The notes under the pieces were generated by a model. That model was not told the origin of the DNA. It saw nothing but the letters and a program-made list of their open reading frames with translations, and searched no databases. Shown here piece by piece: positions 34,550-42,288 of a stretch of 64,000 nt of DNA (positions are counted from its first letter, which is position 1; the number at the start of each line of letters is the position of its first letter). The stretch lies in contig NZ_JAIUCZ020000009.1 of NCBI RefSeq assembly GCF_020176955.2, positions 186,001 through 250,000 of the forward strand, given 5' to 3'. Position numbers and translations under genes: made by a program. Source of the DNA: Nocardia sp. alder85J (lineage in GTDB: Bacteria > Actinomycetota > Actinomycetes > Mycobacteriales > Mycobacteriaceae).

Positions 34550-35119
34550 TCAGGACGGGGGAATGGTGGCGTGGGCCAGCGCATCCGCGACCGCGCGGTG
34601 AGCGCGTGCGGGATCCACGGGCAGGTCCAGCAGCAGGGTGTCGACCAGCAGCGGGGCGACGATGGACTTGGCGGTCTCCGCGGCGCGGAGTTCGTCCTCC
34701 ACGCCGAGGGCGCGCACGCCGCGATGGAAGGGCGCCAGCAGGTCCTCGACGTAGCGGCGGCGCAGATCGGCACAGGCCGGGTCGGTGACCGATGCGGTGA
34801 TCAGCGCGCGCAGGAAGGCGGCAACGGGCTTGTCGCGCAAGCGATCACAGAGCATATCGACCTCGGCGTGCAGATCGGTGACCGGATCGCCGGTGGGTGC
34901 GGCGGCCGGATGCGGCGCGACCTCGATGAGGGCGGCGAGGAAGTCCCGCGGCATGGGCCAGTGCCGGTAGATCGTGGTGCGGGCCACGCCCGTGATGGCA
35001 TGCAGCCGTTGCGGAGTCAGCGCCGCCGCGCCCTCGGTCAGGATCAGCTCGAGCGCGGCGGTGAGCACGATCTCGGCGGTGTCGGCGGCGGGGCCCGCGG
35101 GACGTCCGGGTCTGTTCAC
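34550..35119 (-). CDS. TetR-family transcriptional regulator
   Basis: A 189-residue TetR protein from the GTG at 35119. The DNA-binding domain reads LTPQRLHAITGVARTTIYRHWPMPRDFLAALIE. There is no ribosome site before the GTG, and an inverted repeat overlaps the start codon itself, so a leaderless and autorepressed transcript is likely. It is divergent from the double-cupin gene, with a second palindrome between them. The racemase-like gene follows 30 bp downstream on the same strand. Confidence 0.9.
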   Translation of the reverse strand: MNRPGRPAGPAADTAEIVLTAALELILTEGAAALTPQRLHAITGVARTTIYRHWPMPRDFLAALIEVAPHPAAAPTGDPVTDLHAEVDMLCDRLRDKPVAAFLRALITASVTDPACADLRRRYVEDLLAPFHRGVRALGVEDELRAAETAKSIVAPLLVDTLLLDLPVDPARAHRAVADALAHATIPPS

Positions 35120-35158
35120 GGAGTAAACAGTACAGGTTGCAGCGCTTATTGGTAAGCG
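35112..35158. promoter_or_regulatory. Two inverted repeats between tetR and cupin genes
   Basis: CTGTTCAC-GGA-GTAAACAG (35112-35130, one mismatch in 8-bp arms) overlaps the TetR start codon. CGCTTA-TTGG-TAAGCG (35143-35158) is perfect and lies 42 bp before the cupin start. The first suits autorepression and the second control of the divergent gene. Confidence 0.65.
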
Positions 35159-35200
35159 ATACATTTCGTAGCGTAAATCAACACTCCTCCAGGAGGATCC

Positions 35201-36094
35201 ATGCGTCCGCATGTCGAATTGATCGATGAAAAAGACCTGATCTGGCATCTGGCCGAGTTCGAGCAGGCCACCGGCACCGCGCGCCAGCGCAATCTCAGCT
35301 ACGACGAGGAGGACGGCTCCGCCTCGCTCAAGGTGCTGTTCACCAGCGACTGGTCCCGTCCCGCCGGGGTGCACGCGGCCGAGACGGAGTGGTACGTGCT
35401 GTCGGGCCGGGTCACCATCGGTGACACCGAACTCGGGCCCGGCGGCTACTGGACCGCGCCGATCGGGGTGTGGACCCCGGCGCTGACGGTGACCGAGGGC
35501 GCCGAGATCCTGCTGTTCCGCGAGGGCGCGGACTGGGCCTTCGAACTCGCCGACGCCGATCGCGAAACCGTGCGCCCCGACCAGGTTCTGGTGATCCTCG
35601 ACTCCAGCGAGATGCCGTGGATCGACGTGAAGGACGGCAGTCCCATGCGTTTCGATCTCGGCGGCACCCCGGTGCCGGGGCTCTACATCAAGCTGCTGCA
35701 CCGCGACGAGAAGACCGGCTTCTACACCCGGCTGATCAAGGCCAAGCCGGGCTGGCGGGAAGTGCCACTGGCACACCACCCGTGCAGCGAGGAGGCCTAC
35801 TGCCTGGACGGCGGCTTCGAGTACAACTTCGGCACGATGTGGCCGGGCACCTACTTCTGGCGGCCGCCGTTCATCCGGCACGGCGACTTCACCGCCGACG
35901 CCGAACAGGGCTGCACCTGGCTGCTGCGCTCCGACGCCGATCTGGTGGACTGGTACACCGACAACGCCAAGGTCGTGATGACCGGCGATGCCACCAACTG
36001 GGGGCCGGAGTTCCCGCAGACGCTGGCGCCGCGGCTGATCGAGCCGGTGCGCTCGGCCTCCATCGGCCGCTGGCTCGACCCGACCCACCAGTAG
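35201..36094 (+). CDS. Double-cupin protein
   Basis: This 297-residue protein has two cupin repeats. Repeat 1 contains HAAETEWYVLSGRVTIGD near residue 55, repeat 2 HHPCSEEAYCLDGGFEY near 190 followed by FIRHGDFTAD, so both keep His and Glu residues that can bind a metal. AGGAGGATCC gives a strong ribosome site. Bicupins include dioxygenases, isomerases and hydrolases, and I cannot choose among them. It stands between two racemase-like genes and is divergent from a TetR gene, which suggests a small regulated catabolic unit. Confidence 0.85.
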   Translation: MRPHVELIDEKDLIWHLAEFEQATGTARQRNLSYDEEDGSASLKVLFTSDWSRPAGVHAAETEWYVLSGRVTIGDTELGPGGYWTAPIGVWTPALTVTEGAEILLFREGADWAFELADADRETVRPDQVLVILDSSEMPWIDVKDGSPMRFDLGGTPVPGLYIKLLHRDEKTGFYTRLIKAKPGWREVPLAHHPCSEEAYCLDGGFEYNFGTMWPGTYFWRPPFIRHGDFTADAEQGCTWLLRSDADLVDWYTDNAKVVMTGDATNWGPEFPQTLAPRLIEPVRSASIGRWLDPTHQ

Positions 36095-36106
36095 TGCGAC
36101 GCGAAA

Positions 36107-36135
36107 GCGCCCGTCCGGCACGGCCGGACGGGCGC
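36107..36135. terminator. Bidirectional terminator hairpin
   Basis: Perfect 13-bp stem GCGCCCGTCCGGC / GCCGGACGGGCGC with a 3-nt loop, placed between the convergent cupin (ends 36094) and racemase (ends 36147) genes. Confidence 0.85.
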
Positions 36136-36146
36136 CGAGCGGGGGC

Positions 36147-36890
36147 TCAGTGGTCGCGCAACAGCCCACCCGCGCCCTCGATCCGGTCGGTGAATCCGTT
36201 GTCGCGCAGAGCCATCCACCAGGTGGCGGCATTGATGGCGATCACCGGCTTGCCGAGCCAGCGCTCGGCCTCGTCGGCCAGCCGCAGCATGGACAGGTTG
36301 GTGCCGCACTGCACGAGGGCGTCGATGTCGTCACCGTCCACCTCGAGCAGCGACCTGCGCAACTCGTCCTCGGTCACGTGCGCGATGGAAACCGCGGTGG
36401 GGCACCGCAATCCCTTGATCGCGCCGACCTTCACGCCGAGTTCGCCGAAGAACCGCACCACGTTCTCGTCGCCCACCGGCTGATACGGCGTGACCACGCC
36501 GATGCGGGTGGCCCCGTACAGTTCCAGCGCGCGCCGGCACGCCTCCGCGCCGGTGGCCACCTCCAGCCCGGTCACGTCGTTGATCTGCTTCACGAAGGCG
36601 CGGTTGCCTTCCACACCGCCCCAGAAGGTTTCGGCGGACATGCCCATGACCATGTAGTCCGGTTCGCAGGTCAGCACCCGCTCGCACGCCGCGACGATCT
36701 CCGCGCGGATCTGGTCCAGCAGCCGGCCCATGCCGGCGTCGTCACCCATGTTCTGGTCTCGGATGTGGATGCGGCCGAAGTGGGTGGTGACACCGGGCAC
36801 GCCCAGGCGGGCGAAATCCGGCTCCACGACGGTGTTGGTGGACGGTGCCAGCACGCCGAACTTGGCGCGCCAGCCGAGCACATCGGGCAT
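36147..36890 (-). CDS. Asp/Glu racemase-family protein (maleate isomerase/AMDase-like), second copy
   Basis: This 247-residue paralogue of the protein at 33776 has APSTNTVVE at the substrate site, the shared MVMGMSAETFWGG segment, TPYQPVGDENV and the same C terminus. The second catalytic-cysteine position is retained (VQCGTNLS, Cys195) but the first is Met84, so it has half of the classical cysteine pair. Arylmalonate decarboxylases also use a single cysteine (at the second position), which makes a decarboxylase-like reaction possible. It is the last gene of the eight-gene operon that begins with the nitrilase at 43910. Confidence 0.87.
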   Translation of the reverse strand: MPDVLGWRAKFGVLAPSTNTVVEPDFARLGVPGVTTHFGRIHIRDQNMGDDAGMGRLLDQIRAEIVAACERVLTCEPDYMVMGMSAETFWGGVEGNRAFVKQINDVTGLEVATGAEACRRALELYGATRIGVVTPYQPVGDENVVRFFGELGVKVGAIKGLRCPTAVSIAHVTEDELRRSLLEVDGDDIDALVQCGTNLSMLRLADEAERWLGKPVIAINAATWWMALRDNGFTDRIEGAGGLLRDH

Positions 36891-36908
36891 GACGGTTCCT
36901 CGGGGAGT

Positions 36909-37703
36909 TCAGGATTCGGGAATCTCCGCGAACAGGTCGCGGCGGCGGAACGGGGCGGTGGCGAAGCGGCCGATCACCTTGCCGGTGGTCAGCCAGGCCA
37001 CGTGCTCGCCGTTGCGGGTGCGGGTGACCGCGCGCTCGGCCAGCCACGGGGTGACGGTCTCCACCCGGTCGGCGAGGATGTTGAACACCTTGCGCGCCTT
37101 GGCCTGTTCCTCGGGGTCGGCGTAGCCGCCGGTGAGCAGATCGGTGACGACCATGCCGGGGCTGAGCAGCCCGACCGTCACCCCGGCGGGCACCTCGCGG
37201 GCCAGGCCCTTGGTCAGATAGGTGACGGCGCGCTTGGTGGCGCCGTAGACGGTCAGTCCGGGCACGGTGCGGCCGTCGCTGCCGAGGCCCTCCATGTTCC
37301 AGACGTGCCCGCCGCCGGTCGCGGCCAGTCCCGCGATCGCCACCGCGCAGCCGTTGAGGACGCCGATCAGGTTGGTGGACACCACCGTTCGCGTCTCGGA
37401 CTCGGACAGCTCCCAGACCGGGGCCCGGGTGTGCGAGACCCCGGCATTGTTGATCCACACGTCCACGCCGCCGAAGCGGTCCACGGTGGCGTCCCAGAAC
37501 CGTTGCAGGCTGTCGCGATCGGTGACGTCGGCGGTGGTGACCAGGGCGTGCGGGAGTTCGGCGGCCATCTTCGCCACCCGTTGGGAATCGGTGCCGCACA
37601 CCGCGACCCGATGCCCGGTCGCGAGCAGCGCCTGCGCCAGACCCAGGCCGATGCCGCGGGTGCCGCCGGTGACGGCGACGATCCGGCCCGCCGGCGTCGT
37701 CAT
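36909..37703 (-). CDS. SDR-family oxidoreductase
   Basis: This 264-residue classical SDR has TGGTRGIGLGLA (cofactor), INNAGVSHTRAP, and YGATKRA (catalytic Tyr and Lys). In place of the usual Ser before the Tyr it reads HVWNMEGLGSDG. The C terminus (RFATAPFRRRDLFAEIPES) is basic. It overlaps the unknown gene upstream by 4 bp, and lies 18 bp before the racemase gene, so it works within the same operon. It could reduce or oxidise a keto or hydroxy group left by the Rieske oxygenase or bilin-reductase-like enzymes. Confidence 0.88.
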   Translation of the reverse strand: MTTPAGRIVAVTGGTRGIGLGLAQALLATGHRVAVCGTDSQRVAKMAAELPHALVTTADVTDRDSLQRFWDATVDRFGGVDVWINNAGVSHTRAPVWELSESETRTVVSTNLIGVLNGCAVAIAGLAATGGGHVWNMEGLGSDGRTVPGLTVYGATKRAVTYLTKGLAREVPAGVTVGLLSPGMVVTDLLTGGYADPEEQAKARKVFNILADRVETVTPWLAERAVTRTRNGEHVAWLTTGKVIGRFATAPFRRRDLFAEIPES

Positions 37704-38713
37704 TCGCGCTCCAGCACGCCGTGCACGATCGTCGCCAGGCGATTGTGCTCGAAGATCTGGTAGACCACCGCGAGCGTGCTGCCCGCGCCCATGCCCGGCT
37801 CGGCGTCGATCATGAACTCCCGGCCCACCAGCCGGGTGCCGTCGGTGCGATGCATGCGCACGAAATGCGCACGGCCGTAGGCGGTTCCGTTTCCCCAGAC
37901 ATCGGGGCCCTCGTGGAACCAGCGGGTGCCGTCGCGGCGGACGACCGCGCGGGTGCCGGCGTCCAGCGCGCCGGACATGGTCACGTGGTGTTCCGCGGTG
38001 ATCAGGCTGTGCGGCGTGACGGCCAGCACCATCCGGGTCTTGCCGATCGGCGTCTGATCGACGCCCCACACCTCCAGATCACCGGCGAATCGGGTGGGTT
38101 CCTTGGAGGGAAGGGTGAACGGTACGGCGCCGCAGCGGGTTTCGGTGGCGATCCGCTCGTCGACCAGGTCCGGGTCGCGGGTGTAGACGCCGTCGAAGAC
38201 GCCCACCACCGCCGGTCCCTGCGACAGCACCGACGAGTACACCTGGGTGTCGCCGACGGTCTGGTTCCAGGTGTTCAGCGACACCTGCCAGCCGGGGCCG
38301 TAGTAGTGCGCGTCCACGAATCCGCCGTAGGGCTGGCCGGATCCGAAGAAGTCCGGCCCGGTGTAGATGCGGTCGCCGTCGGAGTCGACGACGCCGAACG
38401 CGAACGACGCGCCGAGGGCATAGCGCCCGGCCAGTCTCCCGCCGCCGGTGAGGCCGCCGTCCATGTAGTACATGGTCCGCCCGTCCTCGAACACCGACGA
38501 CCGGCGGATGTCCTCGAACCCGTGCCAGACCCCCTCGGCGTCGAACAGCGAAGGGCGGCCGACCCATTCCCCGGTGATGCGTTGCTGCCAGTGGCTCGGC
38601 TCGGCACCGGTGTCCGGGCCGGTCGCCGCGTCGCTGCCCGCACCGGGCACTGCCGCCGCGACGGCGCTCGGTGCTACATCCGTGCCGGAACTCGGCGCTG
38701 CCTCGGTGCTCAC
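37700..38713 (-). CDS. Unknown protein inside the Rieske/reductase operon
   Basis: I do not recognise this 337-residue protein. It begins at a GTG that overlaps the previous stop. The first 45 residues are a Pro/Ala/Gly-rich disordered leader; the rest is dense in aromatic residues, Gly and short strands (TMYYMDGGLTGGGRLAGRY, FGSGQPYGGFVDAHYYG), which suggests a beta-barrel, for example of calycin type, able to hold a flat hydrophobic ligand. There is no signal peptide. Its fixed place between a reductase-like gene and an SDR, with overlaps on both sides, shows it is part of the pathway. Confidence 0.8.
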   Translation of the reverse strand: MSTEAAPSSGTDVAPSAVAAAVPGAGSDAATGPDTGAEPSHWQQRITGEWVGRPSLFDAEGVWHGFEDIRRSSVFEDGRTMYYMDGGLTGGGRLAGRYALGASFAFGVVDSDGDRIYTGPDFFGSGQPYGGFVDAHYYGPGWQVSLNTWNQTVGDTQVYSSVLSQGPAVVGVFDGVYTRDPDLVDERIATETRCGAVPFTLPSKEPTRFAGDLEVWGVDQTPIGKTRMVLAVTPHSLITAEHHVTMSGALDAGTRAVVRRDGTRWFHEGPDVWGNGTAYGRAHFVRMHRTDGTRLVGREFMIDAEPGMGAGSTLAVVYQIFEHNRLATIVHGVLERE

Positions 38714-39399
38714 TGGGCCAGCTCCTGTCGCACCCGCTCGGACTGTTCGGCCCCGAGCAGCCGGGTGACCTGGGCCCACACCGGATCCACCTGTGGGCTG
38801 AACAGATTCGCGCGGTTGGCGCGATCGCGGGCCGGCAGGTCCGCGCCGACGGCGGGAACGCCCTTGTCCACCAGCGTGAGCCAGTGCCGCAGGTAGGCGT
38901 CGACGGTGGTGGCGAGTTCGGTGAAGGCCGGTTCGGTGGCGCGGCACACCAGCATCCACGGCGACATCATCGCGCGCTGCCGGGGGCCGACGGCCGCCGC
39001 GGAGATGCCCTCGACCTGCCAGGCGCCGTCCAGCAGCGGGGTCAGCGGGAGGAACACCGCGTCCAGGTATTCCAGCTCGACCGCGAGGTCGGCCCGGGGG
39101 ATCAGGTCCAGGTGCATGGCGTAGTACTCCCCGCCGTACACCGAGTCGAGGGTGAAATGCGGTACGGCCGAATCGCTGTCGGTGAAGGCGAAGATCATGT
39201 GGCTGTCCAGCCCGATCGGCGGCACCACCAGGTCGACGGTCACCAGCTTGTCGATCGGGCCGCCGCGCAGCACGCGCAGCCGGCCCACCGGGTCCGGGGA
39301 CATCGCGCTGGTCAGCGGCTCGTCGGTGACGACGGCCGAACCCAGTGCGCCGGAGAGTGTTTCGAGGGTGCGCTCACTGAGCGCGGCGGGCAGGCTCAT
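38710..39399 (-). CDS. Bilin reductase/RCC reductase-like protein (paralogue 2)
   Basis: This 229-residue protein shows features of the ferredoxin-dependent bilin reductase superfamily, closest in feel to plant red chlorophyll catabolite reductase: VPHFTLDSVYGGEYYAMHLD with the following LIPRADL (residues 79-105), and the C-terminal DPVWAQVTRLLGAEQ after a run of charged residues (RDRANRANLF). It is homologous to the protein at 41479-42288, which shares VPH-x(17-19)-D-x2-PR. The assignment is by pattern and memory, without alignment scores. Enzymes of this superfamily reduce linear tetrapyrroles with electrons from ferredoxin. It overlaps the Rieske gene by ATGA. Confidence 0.72.
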   Translation of the reverse strand: MSLPAALSERTLETLSGALGSAVVTDEPLTSAMSPDPVGRLRVLRGGPIDKLVTVDLVVPPIGLDSHMIFAFTDSDSAVPHFTLDSVYGGEYYAMHLDLIPRADLAVELEYLDAVFLPLTPLLDGAWQVEGISAAAVGPRQRAMMSPWMLVCRATEPAFTELATTVDAYLRHWLTLVDKGVPAVGADLPARDRANRANLFSPQVDPVWAQVTRLLGAEQSERVRQELAQ

Positions 39400-40517
39400 T
39401 GCGGGGTTCCTCCGTTGCGGGCCTTGTGCACCCAGGCGCTGGCCAGTTCGGGGTTGTCGCGCCGCACCGGCGACGCGATGACGGTGGCGCTGCGATGCGG
39501 CCCGTCGCCGGTGACGACCTCGGAATCGCCGACCCACCAGCCCTGTTCGATCAGCTGGGCCCGGCGGCGGCGGTAGGCGATCTGCAAGGCGTCGCTGCGG
39601 ACGTGCAGCTCGTCGGCCAGATCGAACGGCAGCAGTTCCGGCCGTTGCGATTCCACCACCGGGCGGTCCTGGAGCAGGATCTTCTCGATGCGCTTCTTGG
39701 TGTTGCCGTCGGCCCAGGCGCCGGTGAAGAAGCTGCGGAAACCGAGGATCTTCACCAGCGTCCGGTCCTGGGACAGCGGGATGTTGAAGTCGTACAGGAT
39801 CAGATCGCCGATCGGCAGCCGCACGTGCAGTTTCACGACGTTGGGCAGGTACCAGCCGTTGGTGACGGTGACGTACTCCGCGCGCGGCCGGCGCTTGGCC
39901 AGCAGGCCCCACAGTCCCTTCGGCGGCGGCGGACTCATCTGGATGTCCGCCTCCGCCGACCACTCGGTCTGGCGCACTTCGTAATCCGGGATCTGTGGCC
40001 GGTCCGGATTGCCGAACGCGGTGCCGTGCACGAACGGGGTGTGCGAGGCGTCGGCGACGTTCTCGAAGGTGCGTTCGTAGTTGGCGTCCACCACCATCTC
40101 GTATTCGACGGCCTTGAAGGCGGGATCCTCCCACTGCGGGATCTCCGGGATGGGCGGGCGTTGCTCCTCGGGCAGATCCCCGAGGAAGGCCCACACCATG
40201 CCGTGGCGTTCCACGGTGGGATACGCGTCCACCCGGGCCTTGCGCGGGATGGTGCGCTCCGGGGCGTTGGCCGGGATGCGCACACACACCCCGCCGCTGT
40301 CGTATTGCCAGCCGTGATACGGGCAGGTGATCACGTCACCGGAGACGGTGCCCATCGACAGCGCGCCGCCGCGATGCACGCACAGGTCCGAAAGACAGGT
40401 CACCACACCGGCTTCGGTGCGATACAGCACGAAGTTCTGGCCCAGACAGGTGACTCGGCGTGGCTCGCGGCCGACCCGGCTCGCGAATTCGACGGCGTAC
40501 CAGAAGTTCTTCAGCAC
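39396..40517 (-). CDS. Rieske oxygenase resembling pheophorbide a oxygenase (PaO)
   Basis: This 373-residue Rieske protein starts at a GTG 7 bp after GGAGG. Ligands are C46-x-H48 and C65-x2-H68 (CVH and CPYH); the iron site is D156, H159 and H164 in ENVADASHTPFVH. The order NFWYAVEF at the N terminus, then VRIPANAP and AYPTVERHGMVW after the Rieske domain, matches the PaO/TIC55/VanA-type branch rather than ring-hydroxylating dioxygenases with beta subunits. PaO opens a chlorin macrocycle. Here the Rieske gene is flanked by a chlorophyllase-like hydrolase and two reductases of the bilin-reductase type. No ferredoxin or reductase gene is adjacent. Confidence 0.9.
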   Translation of the reverse strand: MLKNFWYAVEFASRVGREPRRVTCLGQNFVLYRTEAGVVTCLSDLCVHRGGALSMGTVSGDVITCPYHGWQYDSGGVCVRIPANAPERTIPRKARVDAYPTVERHGMVWAFLGDLPEEQRPPIPEIPQWEDPAFKAVEYEMVVDANYERTFENVADASHTPFVHGTAFGNPDRPQIPDYEVRQTEWSAEADIQMSPPPPKGLWGLLAKRRPRAEYVTVTNGWYLPNVVKLHVRLPIGDLILYDFNIPLSQDRTLVKILGFRSFFTGAWADGNTKKRIEKILLQDRPVVESQRPELLPFDLADELHVRSDALQIAYRRRRAQLIEQGWWVGDSEVVTGDGPHRSATVIASPVRRDNPELASAWVHKARNGGTPQ

Positions 40518-40528
40518 AGCGATCCTCC

Positions 40529-41476
40529 TCAGTGCCGCTTCAGCAGTACGCCGTCGTCGAAGCCGGCCAGCTCCGCGCGCGCCGATGCCGAATCCAGCAG
40601 GTGGGTGCGCAGGAACAGCGTCGTCAGCCGCGCGAACGGGGGCAGGGCCGCGGCCTCCGCGGGGCCGTCCAGGAAGGCGCGGGCCGCGGTGGGGTCGGCG
40701 TCGGCGATGCCGAAGTGGTTGGCGCCCGGCACGACCGCGAGCAGGTGATCGCCGTCGGGGAGCGCCTCGGTGAAGGTGCGGGCCACCGGATCGGGCCGGG
40801 CCTCGTCGCCGGTCTCGCCGTAGCGGTCGGCGCTGCCCTGGATGACGCCGTCGTTGCTGCCGACGCCGAGCAGCACCGGACAGGTGACCTGCGCGGGCAG
40901 CACGGTACCCGGATCCCAGCCCAGCATGGTGGCGACCATCGTGTGTGCGCCCCAGGCGAACACGGCCCGCACCCCGGGGAAGAACCGTGCCGATTGCAGC
41001 ACCACGGTCCCGCCCGCGGAATGCCCGCCGAGGGCGATGCGGTCCAGATCCAGTGCGCCGAGCAGGGGTTCGGCCTCGTTGAGTTCCGCGACGGCGGCGA
41101 GGACGGCGGTGATGGTGGGACAGGTGGGCCGGGTGCCGTAGGCGTCGGGCCGGGCGGCGGCCAGATCGACGCCGGGGGTGATCCCGCGCTGCCCGCCGAA
41201 CAGGTCGGCGACCCGGTCGAAGGTGACGACCACGAAACCGGCCGCGGCGATCTCGCAGGCGTAGCGCCGGTAGGCGTCCTGGCCGACGTTGACCCCGGAC
41301 AGGAAGATCACCACCGGATACGGGGCCCCGGCCGGGTCGGGTGCGAAGACGCCGGTGAGGCGCTCGGCGTCGGTGCCGGACACCACGGCGGGGTAGTAGA
41401 CCTTCAGATGGGCGGTGTCGAACGGGGCTTCGCCGTCGGTGCGCGCCGACCACCACAGGGAGCGAACGAGTTCCAT
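40529..41476 (-). CDS. Chlorophyllase/dienelactone hydrolase-like alpha/beta hydrolase
   Basis: This 315-residue hydrolase has the order of segments typical of the chlorophyllase-like group: YPVVIFLSGVNVGQDAYRRY, then AAAGFVVVTFDRV, the nucleophile elbow GGHSAGG with Ser153, a later GVGSNDGVI for the acid, and VVPGANHFGIAD for the catalytic His. No signal peptide. Plain dienelactone hydrolases or PET-type esterases share this fold, so a chlorophyllase role is inferred mainly from the neighbours. It is 11 bp upstream of the Rieske gene and 2 bp after the upstream reductase-like gene, in the middle of the operon. Confidence 0.82.
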   Translation of the reverse strand: MELVRSLWWSARTDGEAPFDTAHLKVYYPAVVSGTDAERLTGVFAPDPAGAPYPVVIFLSGVNVGQDAYRRYACEIAAAGFVVVTFDRVADLFGGQRGITPGVDLAAARPDAYGTRPTCPTITAVLAAVAELNEAEPLLGALDLDRIALGGHSAGGTVVLQSARFFPGVRAVFAWGAHTMVATMLGWDPGTVLPAQVTCPVLLGVGSNDGVIQGSADRYGETGDEARPDPVARTFTEALPDGDHLLAVVPGANHFGIADADPTAARAFLDGPAEAAALPPFARLTTLFLRTHLLDSASARAELAGFDDGVLLKRH

Positions 41477-41478
41477 GA

Positions 41479-42288
41479 TCAGCCCACCGGCCTCGGGGAG
41501 ACGCGGTCGCCGCCCCACAGCGCGCGCACCAGGCGCGCGGTGAGCTCGGCTCCGAACATGCGCTCGCCCATGACATTCGCCGGATCGCGTTCGGCGATGT
41601 TGCGGCGGATGCGCAGATCCCGCTCCGCCAGCGCGGCCTGTTCCTCCGCGGGAACCGGTTCGGCGGCGTCGACCCAGCCCAGCCAGCGGTCCACGGTCGT
41701 GCTCAGCACCTCGCGCACGGTGTCCAGATTGGGCCGGGTGGTGGGGAAGGAGTAGCAGTAGGCGGTGGGGGAGAGGCTGGCCCGGATGAAGCCCGTGCGG
41801 CTGGTGAACCAGGTGAAGTCCGGGTGGTCCTGCTTGAAAGTCAGCCAGGGCTCGTCGGTTTCGGCGTAGTAGCGGTCGAAGTAGTCGCCGTCGCCGACCA
41901 GGTCGCCGCGCGGCACGCCGTCGACGTAGAACCAGCCCTGCGGCCACAGCAGCAGCGCCGAGCCCAGGTGCGGCACCCGGACCTGCGGGCCCAGCCACGC
42001 GGTGAGGTGCATGTTCACGAAACCCGTCCGTGGATCGCCGATCCAGGAGTGCACCAGCCAGTCGATCTCGGGCCCGCTGTAGGCGGCGAGGCTGCCCGAC
42101 GGGCCGGTGGCCGGATCACCGTAGGTGTCCAGATCGGCGGTGGAGGCGTCGCGGGTGAGTTCGAAGCGGGCGTCGATCCGGCTCTTGAACTCGGCCAGCA
42201 TCTCCTGCCATTCGCCGAAGATCTCGCTGACATCGGTTCTGGGGTTCTCGTCGACCATCTGCTCGACGTGTTGCAGGGTTTCGCTCAT
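41479..42288 (-). CDS. Bilin reductase/RCC reductase-like protein (paralogue 1)
   Basis: This 269-residue protein has an N-terminal region predicted helical (residues 1-50), then VPHLGSALLLWPQGWFYVDG with the following VPRGDL (105-130), DYFDRYY, and a C-terminal block RRNIAERDPANVMGERMFG (residues 228-246) of the form seen at the end of bilin reductases, where a DPA segment precedes an FG-x-E-x-A helix. It is a diverged paralogue of the protein at 38710-39399. The ATG overlaps the nitrilase stop. Ferredoxin-dependent reduction of a linear tetrapyrrole or similar conjugated ring-cleavage product is the inferred role. Confidence 0.72.
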   Translation of the reverse strand: MSETLQHVEQMVDENPRTDVSEIFGEWQEMLAEFKSRIDARFELTRDASTADLDTYGDPATGPSGSLAAYSGPEIDWLVHSWIGDPRTGFVNMHLTAWLGPQVRVPHLGSALLLWPQGWFYVDGVPRGDLVGDGDYFDRYYAETDEPWLTFKQDHPDFTWFTSRTGFIRASLSPTAYCYSFPTTRPNLDTVREVLSTTVDRWLGWVDAAEPVPAEEQAALAERDLRIRRNIAERDPANVMGERMFGAELTARLVRALWGGDRVSPRPVG

